Shown: piece after piece, positions 1 to 8,257 of the stretch
How positions within the stretch are numbered: the stretch's first letter is position 1
How the letters are laid out: every line of letters begins with the position of its first letter
Source of the DNA: Paracoccaceae bacterium
GTDB taxonomy: Bacteria > Pseudomonadota > Alphaproteobacteria > Rhodobacterales > Rhodobacteraceae
Length of the DNA: 34,973 nt
Assembly (NCBI GenBank): GCA_028285485.1
Contig: JANQPC010000041.1
Span: 1 to 34,973, forward strand
Reading direction: 5' to 3'
Notes under the pieces: model-generated
What the model was told of the DNA's origin: nothing
The model's database searches: none
Seen by the model: only the letters and a program-made list of their open reading frames with translations
Program-made: the position numbers and the translations under genes

Positions 1-600
1 TATCTTGCGGCATCGGGGCTCGATCACCCGATGCGGGCTGAGATCCTGGCGGCGGGCGAAAGCGATCCGCAGGCGGTGGCCGCGCGCTGCGCGGGGCCCG
101 CACCGGGCGGCAAGGCGGTATTTTACCAGAAGCAGATGACGCATCATCAGCTGCCCGGCTTTCCCACCGAATGGATGGCCGAAGCGCGCCATGTCTTCCT
201 GCTGCGCCACCCCGCGCGGGTGGCGGCAAGCTATGCGAAAAAGCGCGAAGCGCCGGTGCTTGAGGATCTGGGCTTCGTGCAGCAGCGCGCGATTTTCGAA
301 CGCGTGCGGGGGATGGGGCAGGCCCCGATCGTGATCGACAGCGCCGATGTGCGCGCCGATCCCGAAGGCGCGCTCACCGCGCTTTGCGCCGCGCTTGGGC
401 TGGCGTTCGATCCGGCCATGCTGGCCTGGCCCGCGGGGGGGCGAGCGGAGGATGGCGTTTGGGCCCCGCATTGGTATGGGGCCATCCATCGCTCCACCGG
501 GTTCCAAGCGGCGGAGGGGCCTGTGCCGGAGCTTGGCGGCGATCTGGCTGCCGTGGCAGAGGCCGCGCTGCCGCATTACGAGGCGATGCGGGCGGGTTAG
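1..600 (+). CDS. Sulfotransferase-like protein (5' truncated by window edge)
   Basis: The reading frame is open from base 1 and stops at TAG 598-600, so the N-terminus lies outside the window. Family members usually begin with a PAPS-phosphate loop of the type WSGPRN, and that part is missing here. What remains shows the second nucleotide-binding signature of sulfotransferases, FLLRHPARVAASY (about residues 65-77 of the visible frame), followed by a VIDSADVRADP strand-turn and a Trp-rich C-terminal part (DGVWAPHWYG). Related roseobacter proteins are annotated as sulfotransferase-like or general P-loop proteins; the acceptor is unknown. The gene converges on argG, with a long palindrome between them. 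Family assignment is fairly sure, substrate is not. Confidence 0.75.
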   Translation, partial: YLAASGLDHPMRAEILAAGESDPQAVAARCAGPAPGGKAVFYQKQMTHHQLPGFPTEWMAEARHVFLLRHPARVAASYAKKREAPVLEDLGFVQQRAIFERVRGMGQAPIVIDSADVRADPEGALTALCAALGLAFDPAMLAWPAGGRAEDGVWAPHWYGAIHRSTGFQAAEGPVPELGGDLAAVAEAALPHYEAMRAG

Positions 601-631
601 GGCGTTTGACGAACCCCCTGAACCGTCAGAT

Positions 632-678
632 ATCCCTTAACGCGTTGAAATCTTTCATTTCAGGCAGCGTTAAGGGAT
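632..678. repeat. Nested 12-bp plus 6-bp inverted repeat between convergent genes
   Basis: ATCCCTTAACGC at 632-643 is matched perfectly by GCGTTAAGGGAT at 667-678. Inside it TGAAAT (646-651) pairs with ATTTCA (657-662) around a five-base CTTTC loop. The two helices stack with a 2/4-base internal loop. It lies between the stops of the sulfotransferase-like gene and argG, so a bidirectional terminator or mRNA 3'-end protector is the simplest role, although no T-tract follows on either strand. Confidence 0.7.
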
Positions 679-706
679 CCAGTTCTTTGGCAAAACGCTC
701 CAGGCC

Positions 707-1924
707 CTATTTCAACCGCTTGTCTCGCGCGGCGAGAAGCTTCAGGCGCAGCGCGTTAAGCTGGATGAATCCGGCGGCATCCTTCTGATCGTAAGCGCCC
801 GCATCATCCTCAAAGGTCACATGCGCCTCGCTGTAAAGCGAGTGATCCGACCAGCGGCCAACGGTGCGCGCGAGGCCTTTGTAAAGCTTCAACCGCACCG
901 TGCCGGTGACATGCTCCTGGCTCTTATCAATCGCCGCCTGCAGCATCTCACGCTCGGGGCTGAACCAGAAGCCGTTGTAGATTAGCTCTGCGTAGCGCGG
1001 CATCAGTTCGTCCTTCAGATGCGCCGCGCCACGATCGAGCGTGATCTGTTCGATCCCGCGATGGGCCTCAAGAAGCAGGGTGCCGCCCGGGGTTTCGTAG
1101 ATGCCGCGGGATTTCATGCCCACGAACCGGCCTTCCACCAGATCGAGCCGACCGATCCCATGCGTTCCGCCCAACGCATTGAGCCGGGTCAGCACCGCTG
1201 CGGGCGAAAGCGCCTCGCCATTGATCGAAACCGCATCGCCCTTCTCAAACCCGATCTCCACATATTCGGGCGCATCGGGGGCCTCTTCGGGATGCACGGT
1301 GCGCTGATACACGTAATCGGGCGCTTCGTCGGCGGGATCCTCCAGCACCTTGCCTTCGGAAGAGGTGTGCAAAAGGTTGGCATCCACCGAAAACGGCGCC
1401 TCGCCGCGCTTGTCTTTCGCGATCGGGATCTGATGGGCTTCCGCAAACTCGATCAGCTTGGTGCGCGAGGACAGATCCCATTCTCGCCAGGGCGCGATCA
1501 CCTTGATCTCGGGGTTCAGCGCATAGGCGGAAAGCTCGAAACGCACCTGATCGTTGCCCTTGCCGGTGGCGCCATGGGCCACGGCATCGGCACCCGTTTG
1601 GGCGGCGATCTCGACAAGGCGCTTGGAAATCAGCGGGCGCGCGATGGAGGTGCCCAGAAGATACAGCCCCTCATACAAGGCATTGGCGCGAAACATCGGG
1701 AAGACGAAATCGCGCACGAATTCCTCGCGCAGATCCTCGATATAGATCTCCGAAACGCCCAGCATCTCGGCCTTCTTGCGCGCCGGCTCAAGCTCTTCCC
1801 CCTGGCCCAGATCGGCCGTGAAGGTGACCACCTCGCAACCGTATTCGGTTTGCAGCCACTTAAGGATGATCGAGGTATCGAGACCGCCGGAATAGGCGAG
1901 CACGACCTTCTTGGGATTTGCCAT
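707..1924 (-). CDS. argG: Argininosuccinate synthase
   Basis: ArgG joins citrulline and aspartate using ATP to give argininosuccinate, the penultimate step of arginine synthesis in the cytoplasm. The 405-residue product is full length for the family. The N-type ATP pyrophosphatase loop AYSGGLDTS is at residues 10-18, and [13 protein letters not shown] follows near residues 118-130. ATG at 1924 is chosen because the conserved [10 protein letters not shown] strand begins a few residues later. The ribosome-binding site is an unusual run of G (CGGGGG, six bases before the start) lying in the 3' arm of a hairpin at 1932-1954. The gene stands alone on the minus strand; argH is not nearby. Identity is certain. 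Confidence 0.98.
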   Translation of the reverse strand: MANPKKVVLAYSGGLDTSIILKWLQTEYGCEVVTFTADLGQGEELEPARKKAEMLGVSEIYIEDLREEFVRDFVFPMFRANALYEGLYLLGTSIARPLISKRLVEIAAQTGADAVAHGATGKGNDQVRFELSAYALNPEIKVIAPWREWDLSSRTKLIEFAEAHQIPIAKDKRGEAPFSVDANLLHTSSEGKVLEDPADEAPDYVYQRTVHPEEAPDAPEYVEIGFEKGDAVSINGEALSPAAVLTRLNALGGTHGIGRLDLVEGRFVGMKSRGIYETPGGTLLLEAHRGIEQITLDRGAAHLKDELMPRYAELIYNGFWFSPEREMLQAAIDKSQEHVTGTVRLKLYKGLARTVGRWSDHSLYSEAHVTFEDDAGAYDQKDAAGFIQLNALRLKLLAARDKRLK

Positions 1925-1931
1925 GGGATAC

Positions 1932-1954
1932 CCCCGAAACCGCAGGTTTCCGGG
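1932..1954 (-). promoter_or_regulatory. Hairpin in argG leader covering the ribosome-binding site
   Basis: On the argG strand CCCGGAAACC (1954-1945) and GGTTTCGGGG (1941-1932) can pair at nine of ten positions around a TGC loop. The 3' arm contains the G-run that is the only Shine-Dalgarno candidate for argG. Folding would therefore hide the ribosome-binding site. The pairing is visible in the sequence; a regulatory role is inference. Confidence 0.45.
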
Positions 1955-1994
1955 CGTTTAGGCCGTTTTCAGAGGGGCGGCAAGAGCGCTGCCG

Positions 1995-3008
1995 CTACTC
2001 GAAGAAGGCGGCTGCCAGTTCCTGCGTCTTGTCCCGCAGCCGCGGGGGTTCGGCATCTTCGCTGCGCAGCCCGCTGATATCCCGCAGCGCATCCACCGCC
2101 ACGTCATCCGTGCCGAGCTTTTCCTTCAGGAGCCGGTTGAACGCATCAAGCGCCTCGCCTTCGGGAATGCTGCTGGGCCCAGCGGCCATTTTCAGGGCGG
2201 CGCGCAGGGTTTGCTCGGCCACCGCCTCGGTCAGGGCGATCTGATCCAGCTCGCGCTGAAGCGCCTCGGCGGAGCCGAAGGTTTCCGCGGCGATGGCGAT
2301 CGCGCGGCGATCGCGCAGGTCGGCAAGCTCTTCCACCAGGATCTCGCGATCCGCTTTGAGCGCCTCGCGCAGAACGGTGATCGCCCCGGCGGCGGAATCG
2401 AGCGTGACCGCGCTGATATTGCCGCTGGCCATCAGGCCCGCGAAGGTTTCGTCAAGGCCGCGGATCTCGGCATCAATCGTTCCAAGCCGCGTTTCGCTGC
2501 GTTCGATGGCGCGCCCGATTTCGGGCGAGGTGGTGCCCGGGGTCCAGGCCTCTGTCAGCATCGCGGCTTCGAGGGTGGCGCGGTAGGTATCGCGTTCCCC
2601 CTGCTCGGCCATGAAGCGCTCATATTCGAGGTATTCGAGGTAGTAGGTGCGCAAGCGGCCCACGCGGCTGTTGGGCTGGGCGCGGAAGAATTCTGCGCGG
2701 CTGGCGTTTACCGCCGTCAGCCCTTCCCAATGGGAGGAATAGTCGGGATCGCGCAGCCAGCCGGGTTTCGGCGCGGGCACCAGCGAAACGGCGGGCGCGT
2801 GGCGCGGCACCGCGCGGGTGCGGCGCTGCACCGGCGCGGGCTCTTCCGGTCGGCCGAACATGCGCTTGAGGAAATCACCGAACTTCTCGGTGGTATGGGG
2901 CTGTTGGGGCTGCGCCAGCGCGGCAGGCGCCGATCCCACCAGCACAGCCGGCGCGGCCAGTGACACGATAAGTGCCGCCGTAGCCATATGTGCCGTAAGC
3001 CGCCGCAT
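1995..3008 (-). CDS. Exported protein of unknown function, helical
   Basis: I do not recognise a named family. The 337-residue product starts with an n-region MRRLTAH and a hydrophobic, alanine-rich stretch ending ALA-QPQQ near residue 32, a good signal peptidase I site, so it should be periplasmic. A basic, proline-rich linker (about 45-80) is followed by a mostly helical region rich in Glu, Ala, Leu and Arg (about 100-330) that looks coiled-coil-like. There are no cysteines or evident catalytic motifs. The start ATG at 3008 has GGGAG about ten bases upstream. It sits behind argG with a 70-base gap. It may be lineage-specific to Rhodobacterales. Confidence 0.7.
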   Translation of the reverse strand: MRRLTAHMATAALIVSLAAPAVLVGSAPAALAQPQQPHTTEKFGDFLKRMFGRPEEPAPVQRRTRAVPRHAPAVSLVPAPKPGWLRDPDYSSHWEGLTAVNASRAEFFRAQPNSRVGRLRTYYLEYLEYERFMAEQGERDTYRATLEAAMLTEAWTPGTTSPEIGRAIERSETRLGTIDAEIRGLDETFAGLMASGNISAVTLDSAAGAITVLREALKADREILVEELADLRDRRAIAIAAETFGSAEALQRELDQIALTEAVAEQTLRAALKMAAGPSSIPEGEALDAFNRLLKEKLGTDDVAVDALRDISGLRSEDAEPPRLRDKTQELAAAFFE

Positions 3009-3217
3009 GATCCGTTCGCTCCCAAATCGTTACGAGGCGCGGGGGACATCCAGCAAGTTTCCGCGCACGTTCTAGTATCGGGGCCGGTGTGGCGATAATG
3101 CGGCTTTTGTTTACTGTGTTGAAGGCATGTTGTGCCGCGTGCGGCCTGCCACACTGGGCGAACCGCCCTTTGGCAACTGTGAGTTTAAACTTTTGATTTC
3201 AGAGGCTTAATGTGTGC

Positions 3218-3529
3218 TCACCCAAGCTCCGGAAGGGCCTCAACCGATTCGCGGAACAGGGTGTGCAGCGCAATGGGGCAAAACGGTGTCGGCGCCCTGC
3301 GTTGGGCTGTCTCAGCCGCCAAACAGCTTTCGGCCAGGGCAGCCATGCCACAGTTGAGCGCACTTCCGCGCACGCGATGCAGCGCATCTGCCAGCTCGGC
3401 GCCCGGGGGGGTGGCCGCAAGCCCTTCGATCAGCGCCTCGACTTCCAGAACGAAAAGCGCGGCGATCTCGGCAAAATCCTCATCCCCCAGTTCCGCGCGC
3501 AATTCCGCGATCCGGCCCTGATCAATCAT
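3218..3529 (-). CDS. Hpt (histidine phosphotransfer) domain protein
   Basis: A 103-residue single-domain Hpt protein, a cytoplasmic shuttle for phosphate between histidine kinases and receiver domains. The phospho-accepting motif is LHRVRGSALNCG with His51, fitting the H-x-x-K/R-G-S pattern and the following Gly; the rest is all helical as expected. I start it at ATG 3529, preceded by AGGGGAGG, although the gap to the ATG is very short; the frame is open 28 codons further upstream, but that part looks non-coding. No histidine kinase is adjacent. The gene is divergent from a receiver-phosphatase at 3670, the obvious candidate partner. Family confident, partner inferred. Confidence 0.85.
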   Translation of the reverse strand: MIDQGRIAELRAELGDEDFAEIAALFVLEVEALIEGLAATPPGAELADALHRVRGSALNCGMAALAESCLAAETAQRRAPTPFCPIALHTLFRESVEALPELG

Positions 3530-3669
3530 GCCTCCCCTCTCTGCCCCGCGCGCGGGATAGGGCCACCCTCCTAACGGCAGGTTAAGCCGCACCGCAGAGC
3601 GGCGGCATTTCATTGAAATTAACCTCTCTGCGCCATTCCCCCCGAAACGGTGGCCGCACGGGATAGGGC

Positions 3670-4944
3670 ATGGCAGGGGCCGAAGATCTTGCCGGGGCGA
3701 TGGCGGGCGGCCAGTTTGGCGACGGGCAGCAGATGCGCATCCTGATTGTGGATGACAGCCCCGCGCAGGTGAAACTTCTCTCCACTGTCCTCGGGCGCTG
3801 GGGCTATGAGGTGATCCCCGCGCATTCGGGCGCCGAGGCGCTGGCGATTCTGGAACGGGGGCGGGTGGACCTGATCCTCAGCGACTGGATGATGCCCAAT
3901 ATGACGGGGCTGGAACTCTGCCGCGCCTACCGGGCCCGGCAGGGCCGCGATCCGGGGTATTTCGTGCTGCTCACCTCCCGCAACGCGCAATCGGATCTGG
4001 CCGAAGGGCTGGCCGCGGGGGCCGACGATTTTCTTGCCAAGCCCTTCAATGGCGAAGAACTCCGCGCGCGGCTTGGGGCGGGCACGCGGCTCGTTGCGGC
4101 GCAGAGGCGGCTTTCGGAGAAGAACGCGCAACTGGCCGAGGCGCTGGGCGAGTTGCAGCGCATCCACGAGAACATCGCCCGCGATCTGGCCGAGGCGCGG
4201 CGCCTGCAGCAATCGCTGCTGCCGCGGGAATTCGTGCGCTTCAACGGAGCGGATGTGGCGATGATCCTGCGGCCAAGCGGGCAGGTCGGCGGCGATCTCG
4301 TGGGCGCCTTCGGAGTGAGCGAAACCCATGTGGGGCTGTTCGCCTTCGATGTGTCGGGCCATGGCATCGCGGCGGCCTTGCTGGCCGCGCGGCTGGCAGG
4401 CCATCTGACGGGATCGAACCCCGATCAGAACCTTGCGCTCGCCATCGATGAGAAGGGCCAGTACCGGATGCGGCCGGTGGATGAGATCTGTGCCGAATTC
4501 AACCGGCTTCTTCTGGAAGACATGGATACCGATCTCTACTGCACAATGCTGATTGCGGACTGTAATCTGGCAACGGGCACCGTAAGCTTCGCCCAGGCGG
4601 GCCACCCGCCGCCCCTGGTGATCGGCGCGTCGGGCGCGGGGCGCTTTCTGGGCGATGGCGGCCCGCCGATCGGCCTGTTCCCGGGCGCGGACTATCCGCG
4701 CCACACGGCGCAGCTCGCCCCGGGCGACCGGTTCCTGATGTATTCCGACGGGGTGACGGAATGCACCGTGGCGGGCGGCGAACAGCTTGGCGGTGACGGG
4801 CTTGCAGACCTGATGCGCGGCTTTGCGGGCATGGCCACCGAAGAGGTGCTGGAAGCGCTGCATTGGAAGCTTGGTGCTGCGGCCGAGGGCGCGGAGATGG
4901 AGGATGATATCTCGGCCCTGATGCTGGCCTATCTCGGGGCCTGA
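3670..4944 (+). CDS. Response regulator fused to PP2C/SpoIIE-type phosphatase
   Basis: A 424-residue two-domain signalling protein. The receiver domain (about 22-140) has the acidic pair Asp28-Asp29, phospho-acceptor Asp72 in LILSDWMMP, Thr102 and Lys124. A helical linker (145-185), probably coiled coil, leads to a PP2C/RsbU phosphatase domain with metal ligands in GGDL (Asp209), DVSGHG (Asp227), YSDGVTE (Asp360) and EDDIS. Such proteins dephosphorylate anti-sigma-factor antagonists in partner-switching pathways. No antagonist or anti-sigma gene is visible here. ATG 3733, directly before MRILIVDD, is an alternative start; neither start has a strong ribosome-binding site. The last 16 bases overlap the convergent Nudix gene. 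Confidence 0.9.
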   Translation: MAGAEDLAGAMAGGQFGDGQQMRILIVDDSPAQVKLLSTVLGRWGYEVIPAHSGAEALAILERGRVDLILSDWMMPNMTGLELCRAYRARQGRDPGYFVLLTSRNAQSDLAEGLAAGADDFLAKPFNGEELRARLGAGTRLVAAQRRLSEKNAQLAEALGELQRIHENIARDLAEARRLQQSLLPREFVRFNGADVAMILRPSGQVGGDLVGAFGVSETHVGLFAFDVSGHGIAAALLAARLAGHLTGSNPDQNLALAIDEKGQYRMRPVDEICAEFNRLLLEDMDTDLYCTMLIADCNLATGTVSFAQAGHPPPLVIGASGAGRFLGDGGPPIGLFPGADYPRHTAQLAPGDRFLMYSDGVTECTVAGGEQLGGDGLADLMRGFAGMATEEVLEALHWKLGAAAEGAEMEDDISALMLAYLGA

Positions 4945-5405
4945 CGGCGCGCGAGCCGCGATAAAAAGAGCTGGTCGCCCGCATTGGCCACAAGCGCGGC
5001 GGCATCGGGCAGGCTGGCCCAGAGGGCGGTATGGCCGGGCTCCAGCGGCGGGCCGCGGCGAAGGGCGGGCCGCGCAAGATACACATGGCAGAGCTTCTCT
5101 GCCCAAAGCCCGTATTCCGGCATGAACGTAAAGCGGCGGAAGGCCCCAAGGCGCCGGGGCCGCGAGATGGCCCATCCGGTTTCCTCAAACACCTCGCGGT
5201 GCAGCGCCGATACCGGCGCTTCGCCCGGATCAATCCCGCCGCCGGGCAGCTGAAACTCGGGGATCGGTTCCGCCTGATGGGTCAGCAGCACATCGCCACC
5301 TCGGATCAGGATCGCATAGGCGCCCGGGCGCATCCGATAGGGCTTGCCCGGCAAAACCGGCTCTCCCACCCGCCGTATCACCGCCACTTGGACCCTCGAT
5401 TGCAC
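4929..5405 (-). CDS. Nudix hydrolase
   Basis: A 158-residue Nudix protein with a complete box at residues 56-78 (G-x5-E-x7-REVFEETGW), so it should hydrolyse a nucleoside diphosphate linked to another group; the substrate cannot be read from sequence. The core begins at RPGAYAIL. The longest frame starts at GTG 5405, but GTG codons at 5387 and 5381 are also possible. The 3' end overlaps the convergent receiver-phosphatase gene by 16 bases, and the 5' end contains the likely hslO promoter on the opposite strand. Confidence 0.88.
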   Translation of the reverse strand: MQSRVQVAVIRRVGEPVLPGKPYRMRPGAYAILIRGGDVLLTHQAEPIPEFQLPGGGIDPGEAPVSALHREVFEETGWAISRPRRLGAFRRFTFMPEYGLWAEKLCHVYLARPALRRGPPLEPGHTALWASLPDAAALVANAGDQLFLSRLARRQAPR

Positions 5406-5417
5406 TGCCTATATAAA
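5387..5417 (+). promoter_or_regulatory. Putative heat-shock (RpoH-type) promoter of hslO
   Basis: CTTGGAC at 5387-5393 and CCTATAT at 5408-5414 are 14 bases apart, close to the RpoH pattern CTTGAAA-N11-16-CCCATNT. The same bases can also be read as a sigma-70 promoter (TTGGAC with TATAAA at 5412-5417, 18-base spacer). hslO starts about 40 bases downstream. Placement in front of a redox/heat chaperone gene supports the heat-shock reading. It lies partly within the opposing Nudix gene. Confidence 0.45.
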
Positions 5418-5455
5418 CGCCCTATGCCAACCTGCTGGCCCCAAGGAAACCCCCC

Positions 5456-6451
5456 ATGACGCTCAGCTCCCAAATCGCGTGGGACGATACGATTCTGCCG
5501 TTCCAACTGGATCGCCCCGATATTCGCGGCCGCGTCGCGCGGCTTGACGGTGCCCTGGAAACGATACTGGGGCAGCATGATTACCCTGCGCCGATCGAGG
5601 CGCTGGTGGCCGAAACCGCGCTTCTGACGGCGCTGATCGGGCAAACGATCAAGCTGCGCTGGAAACTTTCACTGCAGGTTCGCGGCGATGGGCCCGCGCG
5701 GCTTGTGGCCACCGATTACTTCGCGCCGAAGGCCGAGGGCGAGCCTGCGAAGATCCGCGCCTATGCAAGCTTTGACGAGTCGCGCCTTGATCCGGCTCTG
5801 CCCGCTTTCGATCAGATCGGCAGCGGCTACTTTGCCGTGCTGATCGATCAGGGGCGCGATACCGTGCCCTATCAGGGGATCACGCCGATTGCGGGCGGAT
5901 CGCTTGCGGCCTGTGCGGAAACCTATTTCGCCCAATCCGAACAGCTGCCCACGCGCTTTGCGTTAAGCTTCGGGCGTTCATCGCTTCCGGGCCAGGCCGA
6001 AAGCTGGCGGGCGGGCGGTGTGATGCTGCAGCATATGCCAGAGGTCTCTCCCTTCGTTCAAGGCGGCGGATCGGGGGCGGATGGGCTGTTGCAGGCCAAG
6101 GATGTGCTGGGCGGCGATGAGTTGGAAGATTGGCGCCGCGCCAATCTTCTTCTCGATACGGTGGATGAGCTGGAGCTAATCGGCCCCGCCGTGCAGCCCA
6201 CGGATCTTCTGGTGCGCCTCTTTCACGAAGAGCAGCCGCGCGTGTTCGATCCGCAACCGGTGAAGTTCGGGTGTACCTGCTCGGCGGATCGGGTGCGGCA
6301 GAGCCTGTCGATCTATTCGGCCAAGGATATCGCGCATATGACCACCGCGGAGGGTATCGTGACAGCCGATTGCCAGTTCTGCGGCGCGCATTATGAGTTC
6401 CGCCCCGAAACGCTTGGGTTCGAGGCCACGGAAAGCGGGCGTGACAGCTGA
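5456..6451 (+). CDS. hslO: Hsp33 redox-regulated chaperone
   Basis: Cytoplasmic holdase chaperone activated by oxidation plus heat. The 331-residue product has the N-terminal Hsp33 domain and the C-terminal redox zinc centre with Cys273, Cys275, Cys306 and Cys309 (C-x-C and C-x-x-C spaced by about 30 residues), which is the family hallmark. GSLAACAETYFAQSEQLPT (about 148-166) is the conserved substrate-region motif. ATG 5456 has AAGGAAA about eight bases upstream. The stop overlaps the start of the next Nudix gene by 11 bases, so hslO-nudL-cca should be one transcript. A heat-shock-like promoter lies just upstream. Confidence 0.95.
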   Translation: MTLSSQIAWDDTILPFQLDRPDIRGRVARLDGALETILGQHDYPAPIEALVAETALLTALIGQTIKLRWKLSLQVRGDGPARLVATDYFAPKAEGEPAKIRAYASFDESRLDPALPAFDQIGSGYFAVLIDQGRDTVPYQGITPIAGGSLAACAETYFAQSEQLPTRFALSFGRSSLPGQAESWRAGGVMLQHMPEVSPFVQGGGSGADGLLQAKDVLGGDELEDWRRANLLLDTVDELELIGPAVQPTDLLVRLFHEEQPRVFDPQPVKFGCTCSADRVRQSLSIYSAKDIAHMTTAEGIVTADCQFCGAHYEFRPETLGFEATESGRDS

Positions 6452-7040
6452 GCTGCGCGCCCGGCTCGCCGCGGCGGTGGCGGCGCCGGGGCGGCCCTCT
6501 TCGGATTTCGATCTCAACCCCGGCACCGTGCTGCCCGAAGGCCGGCGGCTGCGCGATGCCGGGGTGCTGATCGGCGTAACGGATTTCGGGGCGCAGGCGA
6601 AGGTGATCCTGACCAAGCGCTCCTCTCGGCTGAAGCATCACCCGGGCCAGATCGCCTTTCCGGGCGGCAAGGTGGAAGCGGGCGATGCAAGCGTGACGGA
6701 GGCGGCGCTGCGCGAGGCGGAGGAAGAGATCGGCCTGCCGCAGGGTGCGGTCGAGGTTCTGGGCACGCTGCCTGCGCACGAAACGGTCACCGGTTTTCGG
6801 GTAACCCCCGTGCTGGGCTGGATCGCGGCGCCCTTCGCGCCCGTGCCGGAAGCCGGTGAGGTGGCGGAAGTGTTCACCGTACCGCTCGAACACCTGTCTA
6901 ACCCGGCCCGTTACGCCGTTGAAGGCCGCCGCTGGCGGGGCGCGCGGCGGCACTATTACACCGTGCCCTGGGGGCCTTATTACATCTGGGGTGCCACTGC
7001 CCGGATGCTGCGCGCGCTGGCCGAGAGGCTTGCGCCGTGA
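6441..7040 (+). CDS. nudL: CoA pyrophosphatase-type Nudix hydrolase
   Basis: A 199-residue Nudix protein of the NudL/YeaB group, which splits coenzyme A or acyl-CoA into phosphopantetheine and 3',5'-ADP. The group signature LTKRSSRLKHHPGQIAFPGG (about residues 57-76) precedes the Nudix helix ALREAEEEIGL (89-99). The start is GTG 6441 inside the end of hslO, with GGAAAG upstream; the frame is open 16 codons further, but that extension lies wholly within hslO and is not family-like. It overlaps cca by four bases (GTGA). Family confident; exact substrate inferred from the signature. Confidence 0.88.
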   Translation: MTAELRARLAAAVAAPGRPSSDFDLNPGTVLPEGRRLRDAGVLIGVTDFGAQAKVILTKRSSRLKHHPGQIAFPGGKVEAGDASVTEAALREAEEEIGLPQGAVEVLGTLPAHETVTGFRVTPVLGWIAAPFAPVPEAGEVAEVFTVPLEHLSNPARYAVEGRRWRGARRHYYTVPWGPYYIWGATARMLRALAERLAP

Positions 7041-8191
7041 CGCAGCTTGCCGCCCCCTGGCTTTCGGCGCCGCCCACCCGCGCGGTGATGGCGGCGCTCG
7101 CGGCGGGCGGGGGGCAGGCGCTTTTCGTCGGCGGCTGCGTCCGAAACGCGCTGATCGGGGCAGAGGTGACGGATATCGACATCGCCACCGATGCGCGGCC
7201 GGAAGAGGTGACGCGGCTTGCCGAAGCAGCGGGGCTCAAAACGGTTCCCACAGGGATTGATCACGGCACGGTCACGGTGATCGCAAGCGGCGTGCCGCAT
7301 GAGGTAACGACCTTCCGCCGCGATGTGGAAACCGATGGCCGCCGCGCAGTGGTGCAATACGCCACGGATGTGGCCGAGGATGCGCGGCGGCGCGATTTCA
7401 CAATGAACGCGCTTTATGCCGAACCGGGGGGCCAGGTGCTGGATCCGCTGGGGCAGGGGCTTTCCGATCTGGCCGCGCGCCGGGTGCGGTTCATCGAAGA
7501 TGCCAGCGCGCGGATCGCAGAGGATTACCTGCGCATCCTGCGGTTCTTCCGGTTTCACGCGTGGTTTGGCGGGGCAGATGTGGATGCCGAGGCGCTGGAT
7601 GCCATCGCACGTGGGCAGGAGGGGCTGGCGCAGCTTCCCGCAGAACGGATCGGGGCCGAGGTCACGAAGCTTCTCACGGCGCCGGACCCGGCGCCAAGCG
7701 TGGCCAGCATGGCGGCGGTGGGGGTGTTGGCACGGGTGCTTCCGGGCGCCGATCCCCGCGCGCTGGCGCCTCTGGTGGCGCTTGAGGCCGATGCAGGCGC
7801 GGCGCCCGGTGCCATCCGGCGGCTTGCGGCCATCGGCGGAGATCCTGCGCGGCTGAGGCTTTCGCGGAAAGGGGCGCGGCAGCTCGCGGGGCTGACCGAT
7901 TGGATCGGGCAGCCTGCCGGGATTGCGGAGATCGGCTACCGCGACGGTGCAGAGATGGCCGTGGACACCGCCTTGCTGCGCGCCGCGCTCGCGGGCCAAC
8001 CGCTCAACCCCGATGCGGTTGAGGCCGCCTCAAAGGGCGCCGGGGCGCAATTCCCGGTGTCGGCGGCGGATCTCGACCCCGCGCTTGAGGGGGCGGAGAT
8101 CGGCGCGGCGCTCGCCGCCCTGGAACGCCGCTGGATTGCTTCGGATTTCACGCTGACGCGCGCGGCATTGCTGGCGGGTGGCGAAGGCTAG
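7037..8191 (+). CDS. cca: CCA tRNA nucleotidyltransferase / class II nucleotidyltransferase
   Basis: A 384-residue class II nucleotidyltransferase that adds or repairs the CCA end of tRNA. The catalytic head has GGCVRN (32-37) and the metal-binding pair Asp46/Asp48 in TDIDIATDA. RRRDFTMNALY (about 118-128) and the RNA/nucleotide-selection motif EDYLRILRFFRFHAWF (about 162-177) follow. The C-terminal half is less conserved. The start is GTG 7037, whose bases overlap the previous stop TGA, giving translational coupling. A poly(A) polymerase cannot be excluded from sequence, but the size and alphaproteobacterial setting favour the CCA enzyme. The tRNA gene in this window already encodes CCA, so repair is the likely role for that tRNA. 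Confidence 0.93.
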   Translation: MTQLAAPWLSAPPTRAVMAALAAGGGQALFVGGCVRNALIGAEVTDIDIATDARPEEVTRLAEAAGLKTVPTGIDHGTVTVIASGVPHEVTTFRRDVETDGRRAVVQYATDVAEDARRRDFTMNALYAEPGGQVLDPLGQGLSDLAARRVRFIEDASARIAEDYLRILRFFRFHAWFGGADVDAEALDAIARGQEGLAQLPAERIGAEVTKLLTAPDPAPSVASMAAVGVLARVLPGADPRALAPLVALEADAGAAPGAIRRLAAIGGDPARLRLSRKGARQLAGLTDWIGQPAGIAEIGYRDGAEMAVDTALLRAALAGQPLNPDAVEAASKGAGAQFPVSAADLDPALEGAEIGAALAALERRWIASDFTLTRAALLAGGEG

Positions 8192-8257
8192 CCCGGCCGG
8201 TTCCCTTCGCCCGGGTTTCGGGCTATAGCGGCAGGGCATTCAAGGCTCGGCCTTACC

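Noticed and set aside
1955-1983. Possible argG promoter TTGCCG-N17-TAAACG on the minus strand
   Set aside because: The match to consensus is weak, and its start would fall inside the leader hairpin; I do not list it as a feature.
3156-3168. GGGCG-AAC-CGCCC hairpin downstream of the Hpt gene
   Set aside because: Stem of five pairs, three-base loop and no T-tract; too weak to call a terminator.
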